Of a DNA stretch of 63,748 bases, positions 25,711 through 33,639 are shown piece after piece. This stretch comes from JBCBKU01 sp038521345 (GTDB lineage Bacteria > Pseudomonadota > Alphaproteobacteria > Rhodobacterales > Rhodobacteraceae): assembly GCA_038521345.1 (NCBI GenBank), contig JBCBKU010000017.1, positions 1 to 63,748 on the forward strand, read 5' to 3'. Below the pieces are notes generated by a model, which had not been told where the DNA came from, ran no database searches, and saw only the letters and a list, made by a program, of their open reading frames with translations. The first letter of the stretch is position 1; every line of letters starts with the position of its first letter. Both the position numbers and the translations under genes were made by a program.

Positions 25711-26424
25711 ATGCGGTTTCTGGCGGCGCTTGGCGGAAATCTGGCGCTTGCGTTTCTCGTACTGGCCTTGGCTGCGGTTCCCTTGCTGACCCATCCCGCG
25801 ACACCTTTGCCGCGGGAATGGAACCCGGTTTTGCCACTAGACATGGCCGAGCCGCTTACGCCGGTGACCCCATTCAAACTAGCGGCGTCACAGCGAGGCG
25901 CGTCATGCTCGGCGGCGATAAATTCAGGTGACGTCCGGTTTGTAGCGCTGGACGACTTCGAGATTTCCGATGTCTGCCATATCCGTGATCGGGTACGTCT
26001 GGACCGTGTCGGGTCGGCGGCACTTGCCCCGGTCGAGACTCGCTGCGCGACAGCGCTTCGATTGGCACTTTGGGAACGGCATGTCCTGCAACCTCTGGCG
26101 GAAGCCCATCTTGGGACAAGCGTCACACGGATCCTTCACCAGTCCAGCTACAATTGTCGGCCAATCCGGACACCAAGTGGCGACGGTCAAAGGATGAGCA
26201 CCCATGCCACTGCCAGTGCGATCGATGTGCGGGGATTTACCTTGGGGGACGGGCGCGAAATTGTCCTGACATCGGGGTGGAACTCGGCAGATTACGGACG
26301 GTTTCTTCGGGCTGTGCGAAACGGCGCCTGCGACTGGTTCACGACCGTTCTGGGCCCCGACTTCAATATACTGCACGCCGATCACTTTCACCTGCAAGCC
26401 GTCGGGAGAGGTCCCTGCCGCTAG
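25711..26424 (+). CDS. Extensin-like C-terminal domain protein
   Basis: 237 residues. The N-terminus MRFLAALGGNLALAFLVLAL is a signal anchor. The extensin-like domain follows: VRFVALDDFEISDVCHIRDR, then VETRCATALRLALWERHVLQ, a Tyr-Cys block SSYNCRPIRTPSGDGQRMST, HATASAIDVRGFTLGDGREI (H-x-x-A-x-A-x-D metal-site pattern) and LGPDFNILHADHFHLQAVG (the HADHFH C-terminal signature). These residues match D-Ala-D-Ala-carboxypeptidase-like metal sites, so a wall-peptidase role is possible but unproven. It starts 21 bases after ahcY on the same strand. Confidence 0.87.
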   Translation: MRFLAALGGNLALAFLVLALAAVPLLTHPATPLPREWNPVLPLDMAEPLTPVTPFKLAASQRGASCSAAINSGDVRFVALDDFEISDVCHIRDRVRLDRVGSAALAPVETRCATALRLALWERHVLQPLAEAHLGTSVTRILHQSSYNCRPIRTPSGDGQRMSTHATASAIDVRGFTLGDGREIVLTSGWNSADYGRFLRAVRNGACDWFTTVLGPDFNILHADHFHLQAVGRGPCR

Positions 26425-26558
26425 GCCTCTCGTCGCTCGGGGGGAAGTCTCGGCCAAAATTCCCTTTGTGACAGTACACTTCGTCGGTATCGTCCGACCC
26501 GACACCAAGGATGGGAGCCTTGGGTCCGCGCTAGAGACACTTAAAGGTGGGACAGATC

Positions 26559-26900
26559 ATGGGAAAAAGAGACGATTTAATTGAGCAGTATGCCGACGAC
26601 ATCCGCAACAAATGCGGAATGGAGCCGGATATGGAACTTCTGAAAAAGGTGACGATCGGCTGTGGCCCGTCGATTTACGACGCCGATGCGTCGACCGTTG
26701 CGGCCTCGCAGCCGAGTGAACTGGAGACGGTCAAGAACAACTTCCTCATCAAGAAGCTCGGTCTGGCTGACAACCCCGAGCTTATGGATGCAATCGACAA
26801 GGTCATCGAGACCTACGGTCGGTCGGAGCGCAACAAGTATCGCGCCGTCTTCTACTATCTGCTGACCAAGCACTTCGGCAAAGAAAGCGTCTACGGCTGA
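26559..26900 (+). CDS. DUF2853 family protein
   Basis: 113 residues. MGKRDDLIEQYADDIRNKCG and LKKVTIGCGPSIYDADASTV, then NFLIKKLGLADNPELMDAID and MxxxYGRSERNKYRAVFYYLL form the all-helical DUF2853 fold seen in marine bacteria; structure known for one member but no function assigned. The ATG at 26559 was chosen with AAAGGTG about 12 bases ahead; the upstream in-frame start at 26547 lacks any better site. It stands alone: 130 bp after the extensin-like gene, followed by a stretch with a possible terminator and then a convergent gene. Confidence 0.85.
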   Translation: MGKRDDLIEQYADDIRNKCGMEPDMELLKKVTIGCGPSIYDADASTVAASQPSELETVKNNFLIKKLGLADNPELMDAIDKVIETYGRSERNKYRAVFYYLLTKHFGKESVYG

Positions 26901-26932
26901 CGGTCAGTAATTGAGATAAATTCTTTTTTTAT

Positions 26933-26965
26933 GGGCGGTTGCACGGTTGTGGGGCCGCCCCTATT
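26933..26965 (+). terminator. Candidate terminator after the DUF2853 gene
   Basis: GGGCGG and CCGCCC form a 6-bp stem with a 16-base loop, followed by CTATTTCTTCC. The U run is weak. A T-rich stretch also lies just before the stem. Confidence 0.4.
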
Positions 26966-27083
26966 TCTTCCAGACGCGGCTAGTATGGCCGGGACTTGAG
27001 AGATTCACGTGGTGCTGAGGGGCGCCGGGGTGAGTGCAGGGTCCTGGCGACGGTCGGGACCCTGCTTGCATCAAGAGCCCACG

Positions 27084-27500
27084 TCAGACCAATCCACCCA
27101 ATTCGCACACCACCCGGAACTCGTCCTCTGTGACGGGTTGAACCGAAAGTCGGGTATTGTTCACAAGCACCATGTTCGCAAGACTCGGCTCGGCCTTGCA
27201 CATGTCCAGCGTTACAGGTCTCGGAAACGGGTCCAGCGCGCGGATATCCACACACTCCCAACGTTCATCGTCGGTGGTGCTGTCGGGATGTGCGGTCGCG
27301 ACGACCTCAACAAGACCGACAACTGCCTTCTCCGTTTGCGAGTGGTAAAAAAACCCGCGATCGCCCAACGCCATTTCGCGCATGTTGTTGCGCGCCTGAT
27401 AGTTCCGGACACCGTCCCATTCCTGCCCTTCGAGGCCTTTGTCCACCTGGTCGTCCCAGCTCCAGACATTCGGTTCCGATTTGAAGAGCCAGTATCGCAT
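27084..27500 (-). CDS. EVE domain protein
   Basis: 138 residues, the length of a stand-alone EVE domain. MRYWLFKSEPNVWSWDDQVD is the classic start (YWLxKSEP), WDGVRNYQARNNMREMALGD is the second conserved block (W.GVRNYxARN.....), then RGFFYHSQTEKAVVGLVEVV. EVE domains share the PUA-like fold with YTH and bind modified bases in DNA or RNA. It lies 64 bp after tsaD on the same strand, so it may share that transcript. The natural ligand is unknown. Confidence 0.9.
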   Translation of the reverse strand: MRYWLFKSEPNVWSWDDQVDKGLEGQEWDGVRNYQARNNMREMALGDRGFFYHSQTEKAVVGLVEVVATAHPDSTTDDERWECVDIRALDPFPRPVTLDMCKAEPSLANMVLVNNTRLSVQPVTEDEFRVVCELGGLV

Positions 27501-27564
27501 GGAACGTTCCTCACTTGTGGTCTCGCGTATCTATTCCCACTTGCGCGCCTGAGCCAGCGCCGAC

Positions 27565-28659
27565 TTAGGCCTTGGCGCCTTTCTTGCCGCTGCCAAGTAT
27601 AGCTGCTGCACCCGCGTCGAGCGGCCATCTCGGACGAGCGACCATATCGGACCCGTTTGAGGCGCCGGTCCGCAACCTTTCGATCCCCGCCCAGCCGATC
27701 ATGGCGGCGTTGTCGGTGCAGAGTTTCAGCGGTGGCGAAAGAAACCGGGCACCGGCCTCGGTTGCGACAGTCTCAAGCGCCTCTCGGATACAAGCGTTTG
27801 CCGCCACGCCGCCAGCTACCGCCAAGATTGGCGATACGTGTGAAATCTGGTCGGCCGCGCGCAGCGCTCGCCGGGTCTTCTCGGACAGAACATCGGCAAC
27901 GGCCGACTGAAATCCGGCACAAAGATCGGCCCTATCTTGACGACGCAGACCACCGGCCGCAGCGACCAGCCGGTCCCGTTCGCGCACGACTGCCGTCTTG
28001 AGGCCCGAGAAGGACATGTCGCAGCCCGGACGATCGAGCAGCGGCCGTGGAAGAGAGAACCGTGAAGGGTCGCCAAGGTAAGCTTCGGCCTCGACCGCCG
28101 GTCCACCCGGTTGCCCCAGACCAAGGATCCGCGCCGTTTTGTCGAATGCTTCGCCCGGCGCATCGTCGATGGTGCTGCCCAAACGCACGAAATTGTCGGT
28201 GCCCTGCACTTCAAGAAGCTGACAATGACCGCCCGAGACCAGCAGCATCACGTAAGGAAATCCGACATCATCTGTCAGTCTTGGCGTCAATGCGTGGCCT
28301 GCAAGATGATTGATGCCAAGAACGGGAAGACCAGATCCAGCCGCGAGACCCCTCGCGCACATGACGCCTGCCAAGAGCCCTCCGATCAGACCCGGACCAG
28401 ATGTCACGGCGATGGCGTCGAGTTCGCGGAATGTGCAATCCGCTTCGCCCAGTGCGGTTGCAACAGCGTAATCTATCCGCTCGGCATGGGCGCGCGCGGC
28501 GATCTCCGGCACAATTCCGCCAAAAGACTGATGGAGGACATGCTGGTCCAGAACGACATTCGACAAGATCCGAGCGCCGGGCTCTCCTTCAGTTACAACC
28601 GCCGCCGCGGTTTCATCGCAACTGCTCTCGATTCCAAGGACAACCAACGCTTCTCTCAT
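27565..28659 (-). CDS. tsaD: tRNA N6-adenosine threonylcarbamoyltransferase TsaD
   Basis: 364 residues. LGIESSCDETAAAVVTEGEP is the ASKHA phosphate-1 start and INHLAGHALTPR contains the HxxxH metal site (His118 and His122). LLVSGGHCQLLEVQG and FSGLKTAVVRERDRLVAAAG are the conserved TsaD blocks; VAGGVAANACIREAL and CTDNAAMIGWAGIERL complete the ATP fold. TsaD transfers threonylcarbamoyl from the TsaC product to A37 of tRNA with TsaB and TsaE. tsaE is in this window about 11 kb upstream. The gene is divergent from hemD, separated by 71 bp. Confidence 0.96.
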   Translation of the reverse strand: MREALVVLGIESSCDETAAAVVTEGEPGARILSNVVLDQHVLHQSFGGIVPEIAARAHAERIDYAVATALGEADCTFRELDAIAVTSGPGLIGGLLAGVMCARGLAAGSGLPVLGINHLAGHALTPRLTDDVGFPYVMLLVSGGHCQLLEVQGTDNFVRLGSTIDDAPGEAFDKTARILGLGQPGGPAVEAEAYLGDPSRFSLPRPLLDRPGCDMSFSGLKTAVVRERDRLVAAAGGLRRQDRADLCAGFQSAVADVLSEKTRRALRAADQISHVSPILAVAGGVAANACIREALETVATEAGARFLSPPLKLCTDNAAMIGWAGIERLRTGASNGSDMVARPRWPLDAGAAAILGSGKKGAKA

Positions 28660-28730
28660 CTGACGTATTATTGCTTCGGGGCCGCGCGGGAGCTACCACC
28701 GGGAGGGAGACCACACAACCGGAACACCAT

Positions 28731-29438
28731 ATGCCCGAGCCCGAGGCGACACTGTTGCTGACACGACCAATGCGGGAATCCCAGAGATTTGCGCAACTTG
28801 CACGCTCGCGTATTCCGGCGTTGTCCGAGGTTGTCGTCTCCCCGATCTTCGAGATTGAGGCGCTCGACCCAGTGGTAGATCCGGATCTTTTTGGGACCCT
28901 TGTGTTTACCTCGGCGAATGCGGTGCGGGTTCTCTCCGAACAGCACGATATCGCTGGGAGGATTGCTATCTGTGTCGGTGACAAGACCGCATCTACGGCG
29001 GGGATGCTTGGCATGAAGTCGATCTCGGCGAACGGCACCGCGTCGGATCTTGTGGACTTGATCGAAACCGTACGCCCCAGAACACCGTTGTTGCACGTCC
29101 GCGGCGCACAGGCTCGAGGGCGGGTCGCCGACCGGCTGAATGCCGCCGGTTTGGCCACCCAAGAGGCAATCGTTTACCGTCAAGTGCCGAAAACCCTAAG
29201 CGCCGAAGCCGGCGCCGTCCTTCGATCGGACGATCCAGTCGTTTTGCCCGTGTTTTCACCGCGTTCGGCCTCGCTTTTATCTGAGGAGATACCCGAAACG
29301 GGTGGACCCCTGCATGTTGTCGCGATGAGCGACGCCGTGGCCGAGGCGTGGGTGGCAAGAAAAGATACCTTGCGTAAGGCCGGAACACCGGATGCCGGCG
29401 CAATGGTGGATCAGCTCGCACCGTTTTTCCCCGCTTGA
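28731..29438 (+). CDS. hemD: Uroporphyrinogen-III synthase HemD
   Basis: 235 residues, near the usual 240-250. HemD closes hydroxymethylbilane with inversion of ring D for heme and bacteriochlorophyll. TLLLTRPMRESQRFAQLARS is the first half-domain, VFTSANAVRVLSEQHDIAGR carries the conserved FTSxNAV, and VVLPVFSPRSASLLSEEI the second-domain FSPRSA. The family is divergent, so the neighbours help: alpha-mic60 and hemY follow on the same strand, as in most alphaproteobacteria. The upstream hemC usually found in this locus is absent here; tsaD is divergent instead. Confidence 0.9.
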   Translation: MPEPEATLLLTRPMRESQRFAQLARSRIPALSEVVVSPIFEIEALDPVVDPDLFGTLVFTSANAVRVLSEQHDIAGRIAICVGDKTASTAGMLGMKSISANGTASDLVDLIETVRPRTPLLHVRGAQARGRVADRLNAAGLATQEAIVYRQVPKTLSAEAGAVLRSDDPVVLPVFSPRSASLLSEEIPETGGPLHVVAMSDAVAEAWVARKDTLRKAGTPDAGAMVDQLAPFFPA

Positions 29439-29509
29439 TACGGTTGTTGGCGGGCTGAGCGCGGGCTAAGCTTTCAACGCTGCTCCGTTTCAATCAAAGG
29501 TATCCGCGC

Positions 29510-30919
29510 GTGGCCCGTAAGCCGAAGACATCCGATCCGGAGGCACCCAAAGCCGAAACGGACCCGGCAGACATTGTGGATGCCGAGATTGTCGAGGATA
29601 TCCCTGCTGAGCCAAATGGGAATGATCCGGATGCGTCCGAGGATGGGGACGGTTCCGACGAGGGCTTGGCGCAGGAACAGTCGAGCGAGGCAATAGACAG
29701 CGACGAGACTGATCCGGGCTACGTGCCCAGCGATAGTGCCGAGGGGGACCACCCGGAGAAATCAGAGGCACCTGCTGCTTCGACGGATGACGCGACCCCC
29801 GATCCTGGCGCCGACGCCGAGCCGATTGAAACGTCTACGGACGTATCGGGCGAAGCGGAACCCAAGGCACCTGCCGAAACTGCCAAGCCGGCCGCACAAG
29901 CTCCGGCATCGCGCGGTCCGGGATTTGTCCCACTTCTTATTGGTGGTGTGGCCGCCGCGTTGGTTGGATTTGTTTTGGCGCGCTACGTCGTGCCCGAAGG
30001 CTGGCCCACGCCTGAGACCGACCGGACTCTCGAACTGGTCGATGGACAGGCTGCGCTTGGGTCGCGACTGGACGACGTCGATGCCCGGCTAGCGGCGTTT
30101 GAGGCGCGGCTCTCGGATCAGTCTGCGATGGATGCGCTGGGCGATCGGGTGGCCGCCGCCGAAGGACGTGTCGCGGAGGCCGACGGGATACGTGATGCCC
30201 TCTCCAGGACGATGGCCGAGTTGCAGGATCGGCTCGAAGTGGTTCAGACCGAGGTCGAGGCGCTGGCACTGCGCCCCGCACCTGCAGGACTGGACCGTGA
30301 AGAGTTGAATGCCGAACTGTTGGCCTTCCGCGAAGAGTTGAATGCGGCAATAGCCGAGGCCAATGCGGAGATAGACGCCGCGCGGGCCGAGGCGGCTGCA
30401 CTGACCCAGCAGGCCGACCTCGCAGCAGAAACGGCCGAACGCGAAAGCGCACGTTCCGCCCTTTTGGCAGCCGTGCGCGCCGGTGGACCCTTTCCGGATG
30501 CCTTGGCTGAATACGAAGCGGTTGTGGGCGCGGCCCCGGCGGTTCTCGGCGATCTTGCCGAGGCCGGCATCCCCTCGGCGGCGCTGCTTGAGGATACGTT
30601 CCCGGCTGCGGCGCGCGCAGCGCTCGATGCGGCGATCCGCTCAGACATGGGCGGGTCGACCGGCGACCGGCTTACCGCATTTTTTAGGGTTCAGACAGGA
30701 GCGCGCTCTCTGACCCCGCGGGACGGTGACGATCCGGATGCGGTTCTGTCCCGGGCCGAAGCCGCAGTTCGCGACGCCGATCTTGCAACCGCATTGACCG
30801 AAATTGAAACCTTGCCCGATGCTGGGCGGGCGGCACTGTCCGAATGGGTGGCACAGGCCGAGGCCCGGATCGCCGCGCTCGACGCTCTTGCCGTGCTTGA
30901 TGACACCGCGACAGATTGA
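29510..30919 (+). CDS. Alphaproteobacterial Mic60 (mitofilin-like) inner-membrane protein
   Basis: 469 residues, GTG start with AAAGG nine bases ahead. An acidic, repeat-poor N-terminal region (about 1-130, rich in Asp, Glu, Pro, Ala) precedes one membrane helix GFVPLLIGGVAAALVGFVLA. Residues 175-320 form coiled coil (ELNAELLAFREELNAAIAEA region) and the C-terminal third reads as the mitofilin domain (PDALAEYEAVVGAAPAVLGD, TGARSLTPRDGDDPDAVLSR). In alphaproteobacteria Mic60 shapes intracytoplasmic membranes and is the ancestor of the mitochondrial cristae organiser. It is placed between hemD and hemY, the known conserved position, which supports the call. Confidence 0.85.
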   Translation: MARKPKTSDPEAPKAETDPADIVDAEIVEDIPAEPNGNDPDASEDGDGSDEGLAQEQSSEAIDSDETDPGYVPSDSAEGDHPEKSEAPAASTDDATPDPGADAEPIETSTDVSGEAEPKAPAETAKPAAQAPASRGPGFVPLLIGGVAAALVGFVLARYVVPEGWPTPETDRTLELVDGQAALGSRLDDVDARLAAFEARLSDQSAMDALGDRVAAAEGRVAEADGIRDALSRTMAELQDRLEVVQTEVEALALRPAPAGLDREELNAELLAFREELNAAIAEANAEIDAARAEAAALTQQADLAAETAERESARSALLAAVRAGGPFPDALAEYEAVVGAAPAVLGDLAEAGIPSAALLEDTFPAAARAALDAAIRSDMGGSTGDRLTAFFRVQTGARSLTPRDGDDPDAVLSRAEAAVRDADLATALTEIETLPDAGRAALSEWVAQAEARIAALDALAVLDDTATD

Positions 30920-30927
30920 GGAACGCC

Positions 30928-32526
30928 ATGCTCTGGTCCCTTCTCAAAATAATACTCTTCATTGCTCTCATTGCCGCGGCGACCCTTGGTGTCAGTTTTC
31001 TGACCGAAACAGACGGTGGGATTCGGATTGCCGTCGGAACCATCGAATTCAACCTTGGCCCCCTGCAATCAGTAGTGGCCGCCATCGTTCTTCTTTTGGC
31101 GTTCTGGGTTTTTCTCCGGCTCGCAGGACTGCTCGTCGCCTCTCTGCGATTTCTCAATGGAGATGAAACCGCGATTTCCCGCTGGTTCGACCGCAACCGC
31201 GAGCGCCGGGGCTACGAGGCACTGAGCGAAGGGATGATGGCGCTTGCCTCGGGCGAAGGCCGGTTGGCCATGACCAAGGCACAAAAAGCGGAGCGCTACC
31301 TGCGCCGCCCCGAGCTGACCAACCTCATCTCGGCTCAGGCTGCGGAATTGTCAGGCGACCGTGGGAAGGCGGGAGAGGTTTATCGCCGGCTTCTCAAGGA
31401 CGAGCGCACGAGATTTGTCGGTATCCGCGGCCTTATGCGCCAGAAGCTGGCCGAGGGCGACACCGATACTGCGCTCAAGCTTGCGGCGAAGGGCTTTGCA
31501 CTGAAACCGAAGCATGAAGAAACACAGGATCTTCTTCTTCGACTTCAGGCCGGCAAGGGCGATTGGACCGGCGCACGGAAGACACTTGGTGCAAAGCTGA
31601 AGCAGGGAGCCTTGCCAAGGGATGTTCATCGGCGCCGGGACGCAGTTCTTGCGTTGGGCGAGGCCCGCTCGATCGTCGCCGAGGATGTGCCGATTGAGGC
31701 GCGCGAGGCTGCGATCGAGGCCAACCGCCTGTCCCCCGACCTGGTCCCGGCGGCGGTGATGGCGGCCAAGCAGTTGGTTGCACAGGGTCAGCACCGGAAC
31801 GCGACACGTGTCGTTAAAAAGGCGTGGGCAGCTGCCCCACATCCAGACCTCGCGGCGGCCTTCGCCGAGATTGAACCGGACGAAACGCCAGACGCCCGAA
31901 TCAAGCGGTTTCAACCGCTCTTGAAGCAGCACCCGAAGGATCCGGAGACTCGCCTTGTGCAGGCCGAGTTGTTTGTCGCGGCCAAACGGTACGGAGACGC
32001 CCGCACAGCTCTGGGCGAGTTGGCGGAAGAGGTTCCGTCGGCGCGCGCGCTTACCCTTATGGCGGCAATCGAACGCGGCGAGGGCTCGGATGATGCCACC
32101 GTCCGTGGTTATCTGGCTCGTGCCGTAAACGCACCCCGCGGACCTCAATGGACCTGCGACAATTGCCATCACGCCCAATCAGGTTGGGAACCGGTCTGCC
32201 CGAACTGCGGCGCTTTCGATACGTTGAGCTGGCGCGAGCCCCCGCGCGAGCACGCGGGCGTTCCGGCGGGCGAGCAGATCATGCCGCTTCTTGTGGGAGA
32301 ACCGGATGTGACCATCGAGGCGACGCCCGACCCGTCTGAGCGCGGCCAAGAGCCCGAGCCGGATGCCGAAAAGGCTCTGATCGAAGAGGTTGTCGAGGAT
32401 TTGGACGCGACGACCGCGCCCGAGGACAAGCACGTGAACGGCAAGGACGAGTTAGAACCGACGCCACCGCTCGAGGGTGAGATCGTTCGGGAGGGCGAAG
32501 GATCCACCGGCCGTGGCCCCTCATGA
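30928..32526 (+). CDS. hemY: HemY-like membrane TPR protein with C-terminal zinc ribbon
   Basis: 532 residues. Start at the ATG 30928 (GAGG six bases ahead), not the TTG at 30916. Two N-terminal membrane helices (LWSLLKIILFIALIAAATLG and LQSVVAAIVLLLAFWVFLRL) carry the HemY N-terminal domain with WFDRNRERRGYEALSEGMMA. TPR-like helices fill 130-390. Residues near 410 give WTCDNCHHAQSGWEPVCPNC, four cysteines in two CxxC pairs like a zinc ribbon, then GAFDTLSWREPP. The tail is acidic. The name does not mean the protoporphyrinogen oxidase HemY of Gram-positives; role in heme metabolism is presumed from neighbours. It overlaps alpha-mic60 slightly or abuts it. Confidence 0.88.
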   Translation: MLWSLLKIILFIALIAAATLGVSFLTETDGGIRIAVGTIEFNLGPLQSVVAAIVLLLAFWVFLRLAGLLVASLRFLNGDETAISRWFDRNRERRGYEALSEGMMALASGEGRLAMTKAQKAERYLRRPELTNLISAQAAELSGDRGKAGEVYRRLLKDERTRFVGIRGLMRQKLAEGDTDTALKLAAKGFALKPKHEETQDLLLRLQAGKGDWTGARKTLGAKLKQGALPRDVHRRRDAVLALGEARSIVAEDVPIEAREAAIEANRLSPDLVPAAVMAAKQLVAQGQHRNATRVVKKAWAAAPHPDLAAAFAEIEPDETPDARIKRFQPLLKQHPKDPETRLVQAELFVAAKRYGDARTALGELAEEVPSARALTLMAAIERGEGSDDATVRGYLARAVNAPRGPQWTCDNCHHAQSGWEPVCPNCGAFDTLSWREPPREHAGVPAGEQIMPLLVGEPDVTIEATPDPSERGQEPEPDAEKALIEEVVEDLDATTAPEDKHVNGKDELEPTPPLEGEIVREGEGSTGRGPS

Positions 32527-32542
32527 TTGCCAACGCCAAGAG

Positions 32543-32571
32543 TTGACCATCCGGGCGCGAATCCGTACGAG
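32543..32571 (+). promoter_or_regulatory. Candidate sigma-70 promoter of the tRNA-Thr gene
   Basis: TTGACC is followed after 17 bases by TACGAG; a start point would fall just before the tRNA at 32581. -35 is close to consensus, -10 weaker. Confidence 0.5.
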
Positions 32572-32580
32572 GAGCGCCGG

Positions 32581-32656
32581 GCCGCTGTAGCTCAGCTGGT
32601 AGAGCACGTCATTCGTAATGATGGGGTCGGGGGTTCGAGTCCCTTCAGCGGCACCA
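32581..32656 (+). tRNA. tRNA-Thr (anticodon CGU)
   Basis: A complete cloverleaf is readable: acceptor GCCGCTG pairs with CAGCGGC, D-stem GCTC/GAGC, anticodon stem CGTCA/TGATG around loop TTCGTAA (anticodon CGT, decoding ACG threonine), and a T-arm with loop TTCGAGT. Discriminator A and an encoded CCA end it at 32656. It is flanked by hemY and a convergent BKACE-family gene; no integrated element is seen next to it. Confidence 0.95.
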
Positions 32657-32712
32657 CAACCATCCAGATTCTCCCGGTTTAGGGCAGAGGGATCCGGCTC
32701 GTGGCTTGGTGA

Positions 32713-33624
32713 CTAAAGCGGGTCTTGGCGGACAAGGCACAGTTTGTCGCGGACCTCGTTCGGGCCGATCACCCGAGAGCCCATCGCTTCAATGATCCCC
32801 ACCGCGCGCGCCACCAGTTGTGCGTTCGTGGCCAGCACACCTTTCTCAAGCCAGAGATTGTCTTCGAGTCCCACGCGCACATTGCCGCCCGCAAGGACAG
32901 ATGCCGCGACATACGCCATTTGGTGCCGGCCCAATGAGAAGGCCGAGAAGGTCCAGTCGGGCGGTACGTTGGCCACCATTGCAAGGAAAGTGTGCATGTC
33001 ATCCGGGGCACCCCAGGGCACCCCCATGCAAAGCTGAACCAGGGCCGGGTCGTTCAGGGTCCCTTCCTTGACGAGTTCCTTGGCAAACCAGAGATGGCCC
33101 GTGTCGAATGCTTCGATCTCGGGTTTCACATCCATCTCGGTCATGGCGCGGCCCATCGCCCGCAACATGCCGGGCGTGTTCGTCATCACGTAGTCGGCTT
33201 CGGCAAAGTTCATCGTACCGCAATCAAGTGTGCATATCTCGGGGCGACAGTCGCGGATATGTGCCACACGCGCGTCAGCGCCGATCATATCCGTGCCATC
33301 CTCGTTGAGCGGAAAGGGCGCTTGCGCCGACCCGAAGACCATGTCGCCACCCATGCCCGCTGTCAGGTTGAGCACCACGTCCGTGTCAGCGGCTCGGATC
33401 CGCTCGGTCACCTCGCGATAGAGTTCGAGGTCTCGGGATGGCGCGCCGGTTGCCGGGTCCCGAACATGGCAATGCACGATCGCCGCTCCGGCCTTTGCGG
33501 CTTCGATGGCGCTTTCGGCAATCTCTGCCGGCGAGCGCGGCACGTGAGGCGAACGGTTCTGTGTGGATCCGGAACCAGTAACCGCGCAGGTGATGAAGAC
33601 GTCCCGGTTCATACTCAGCGGCAT
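32713..33624 (-). CDS. 3-keto-5-aminohexanoate cleavage enzyme (BKACE family)
   Basis: 303 residues. VFITCAVTGSGSTQNRSPHV is the family start, IVHCHVRDPATGAPSRDLEL holds the zinc-binding HxH, and LNLTAGMGGDMVFG the substrate-loop glycines; the third zinc ligand is the Glu in this fold (EAFDTGHLWFAKELV region). BKACE enzymes cleave beta-keto acids with acetyl-CoA, giving aminoacyl-CoA or similar CoA thioesters plus acetoacetate. In Rhodobacterales such genes serve carnitine or lysine breakdown. Here the neighbours are NAD salvage genes, so the substrate is open. ATG at 33624 has AGGAGA ahead. It is 15 bp downstream of pncB on the same strand. Confidence 0.9.
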   Translation of the reverse strand: MPLSMNRDVFITCAVTGSGSTQNRSPHVPRSPAEIAESAIEAAKAGAAIVHCHVRDPATGAPSRDLELYREVTERIRAADTDVVLNLTAGMGGDMVFGSAQAPFPLNEDGTDMIGADARVAHIRDCRPEICTLDCGTMNFAEADYVMTNTPGMLRAMGRAMTEMDVKPEIEAFDTGHLWFAKELVKEGTLNDPALVQLCMGVPWGAPDDMHTFLAMVANVPPDWTFSAFSLGRHQMAYVAASVLAGGNVRVGLEDNLWLEKGVLATNAQLVARAVGIIEAMGSRVIGPNEVRDKLCLVRQDPL

Positions 33625-33639
33625 CAGAGCGTCTCCTGC

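Noticed and set aside
26891..26913. CTGAC-G-GTCAG inverted repeat just after the DUF2853 stop as a terminator
   Set aside because: A one-base loop cannot form a hairpin; the stem at 26933 is a better candidate.
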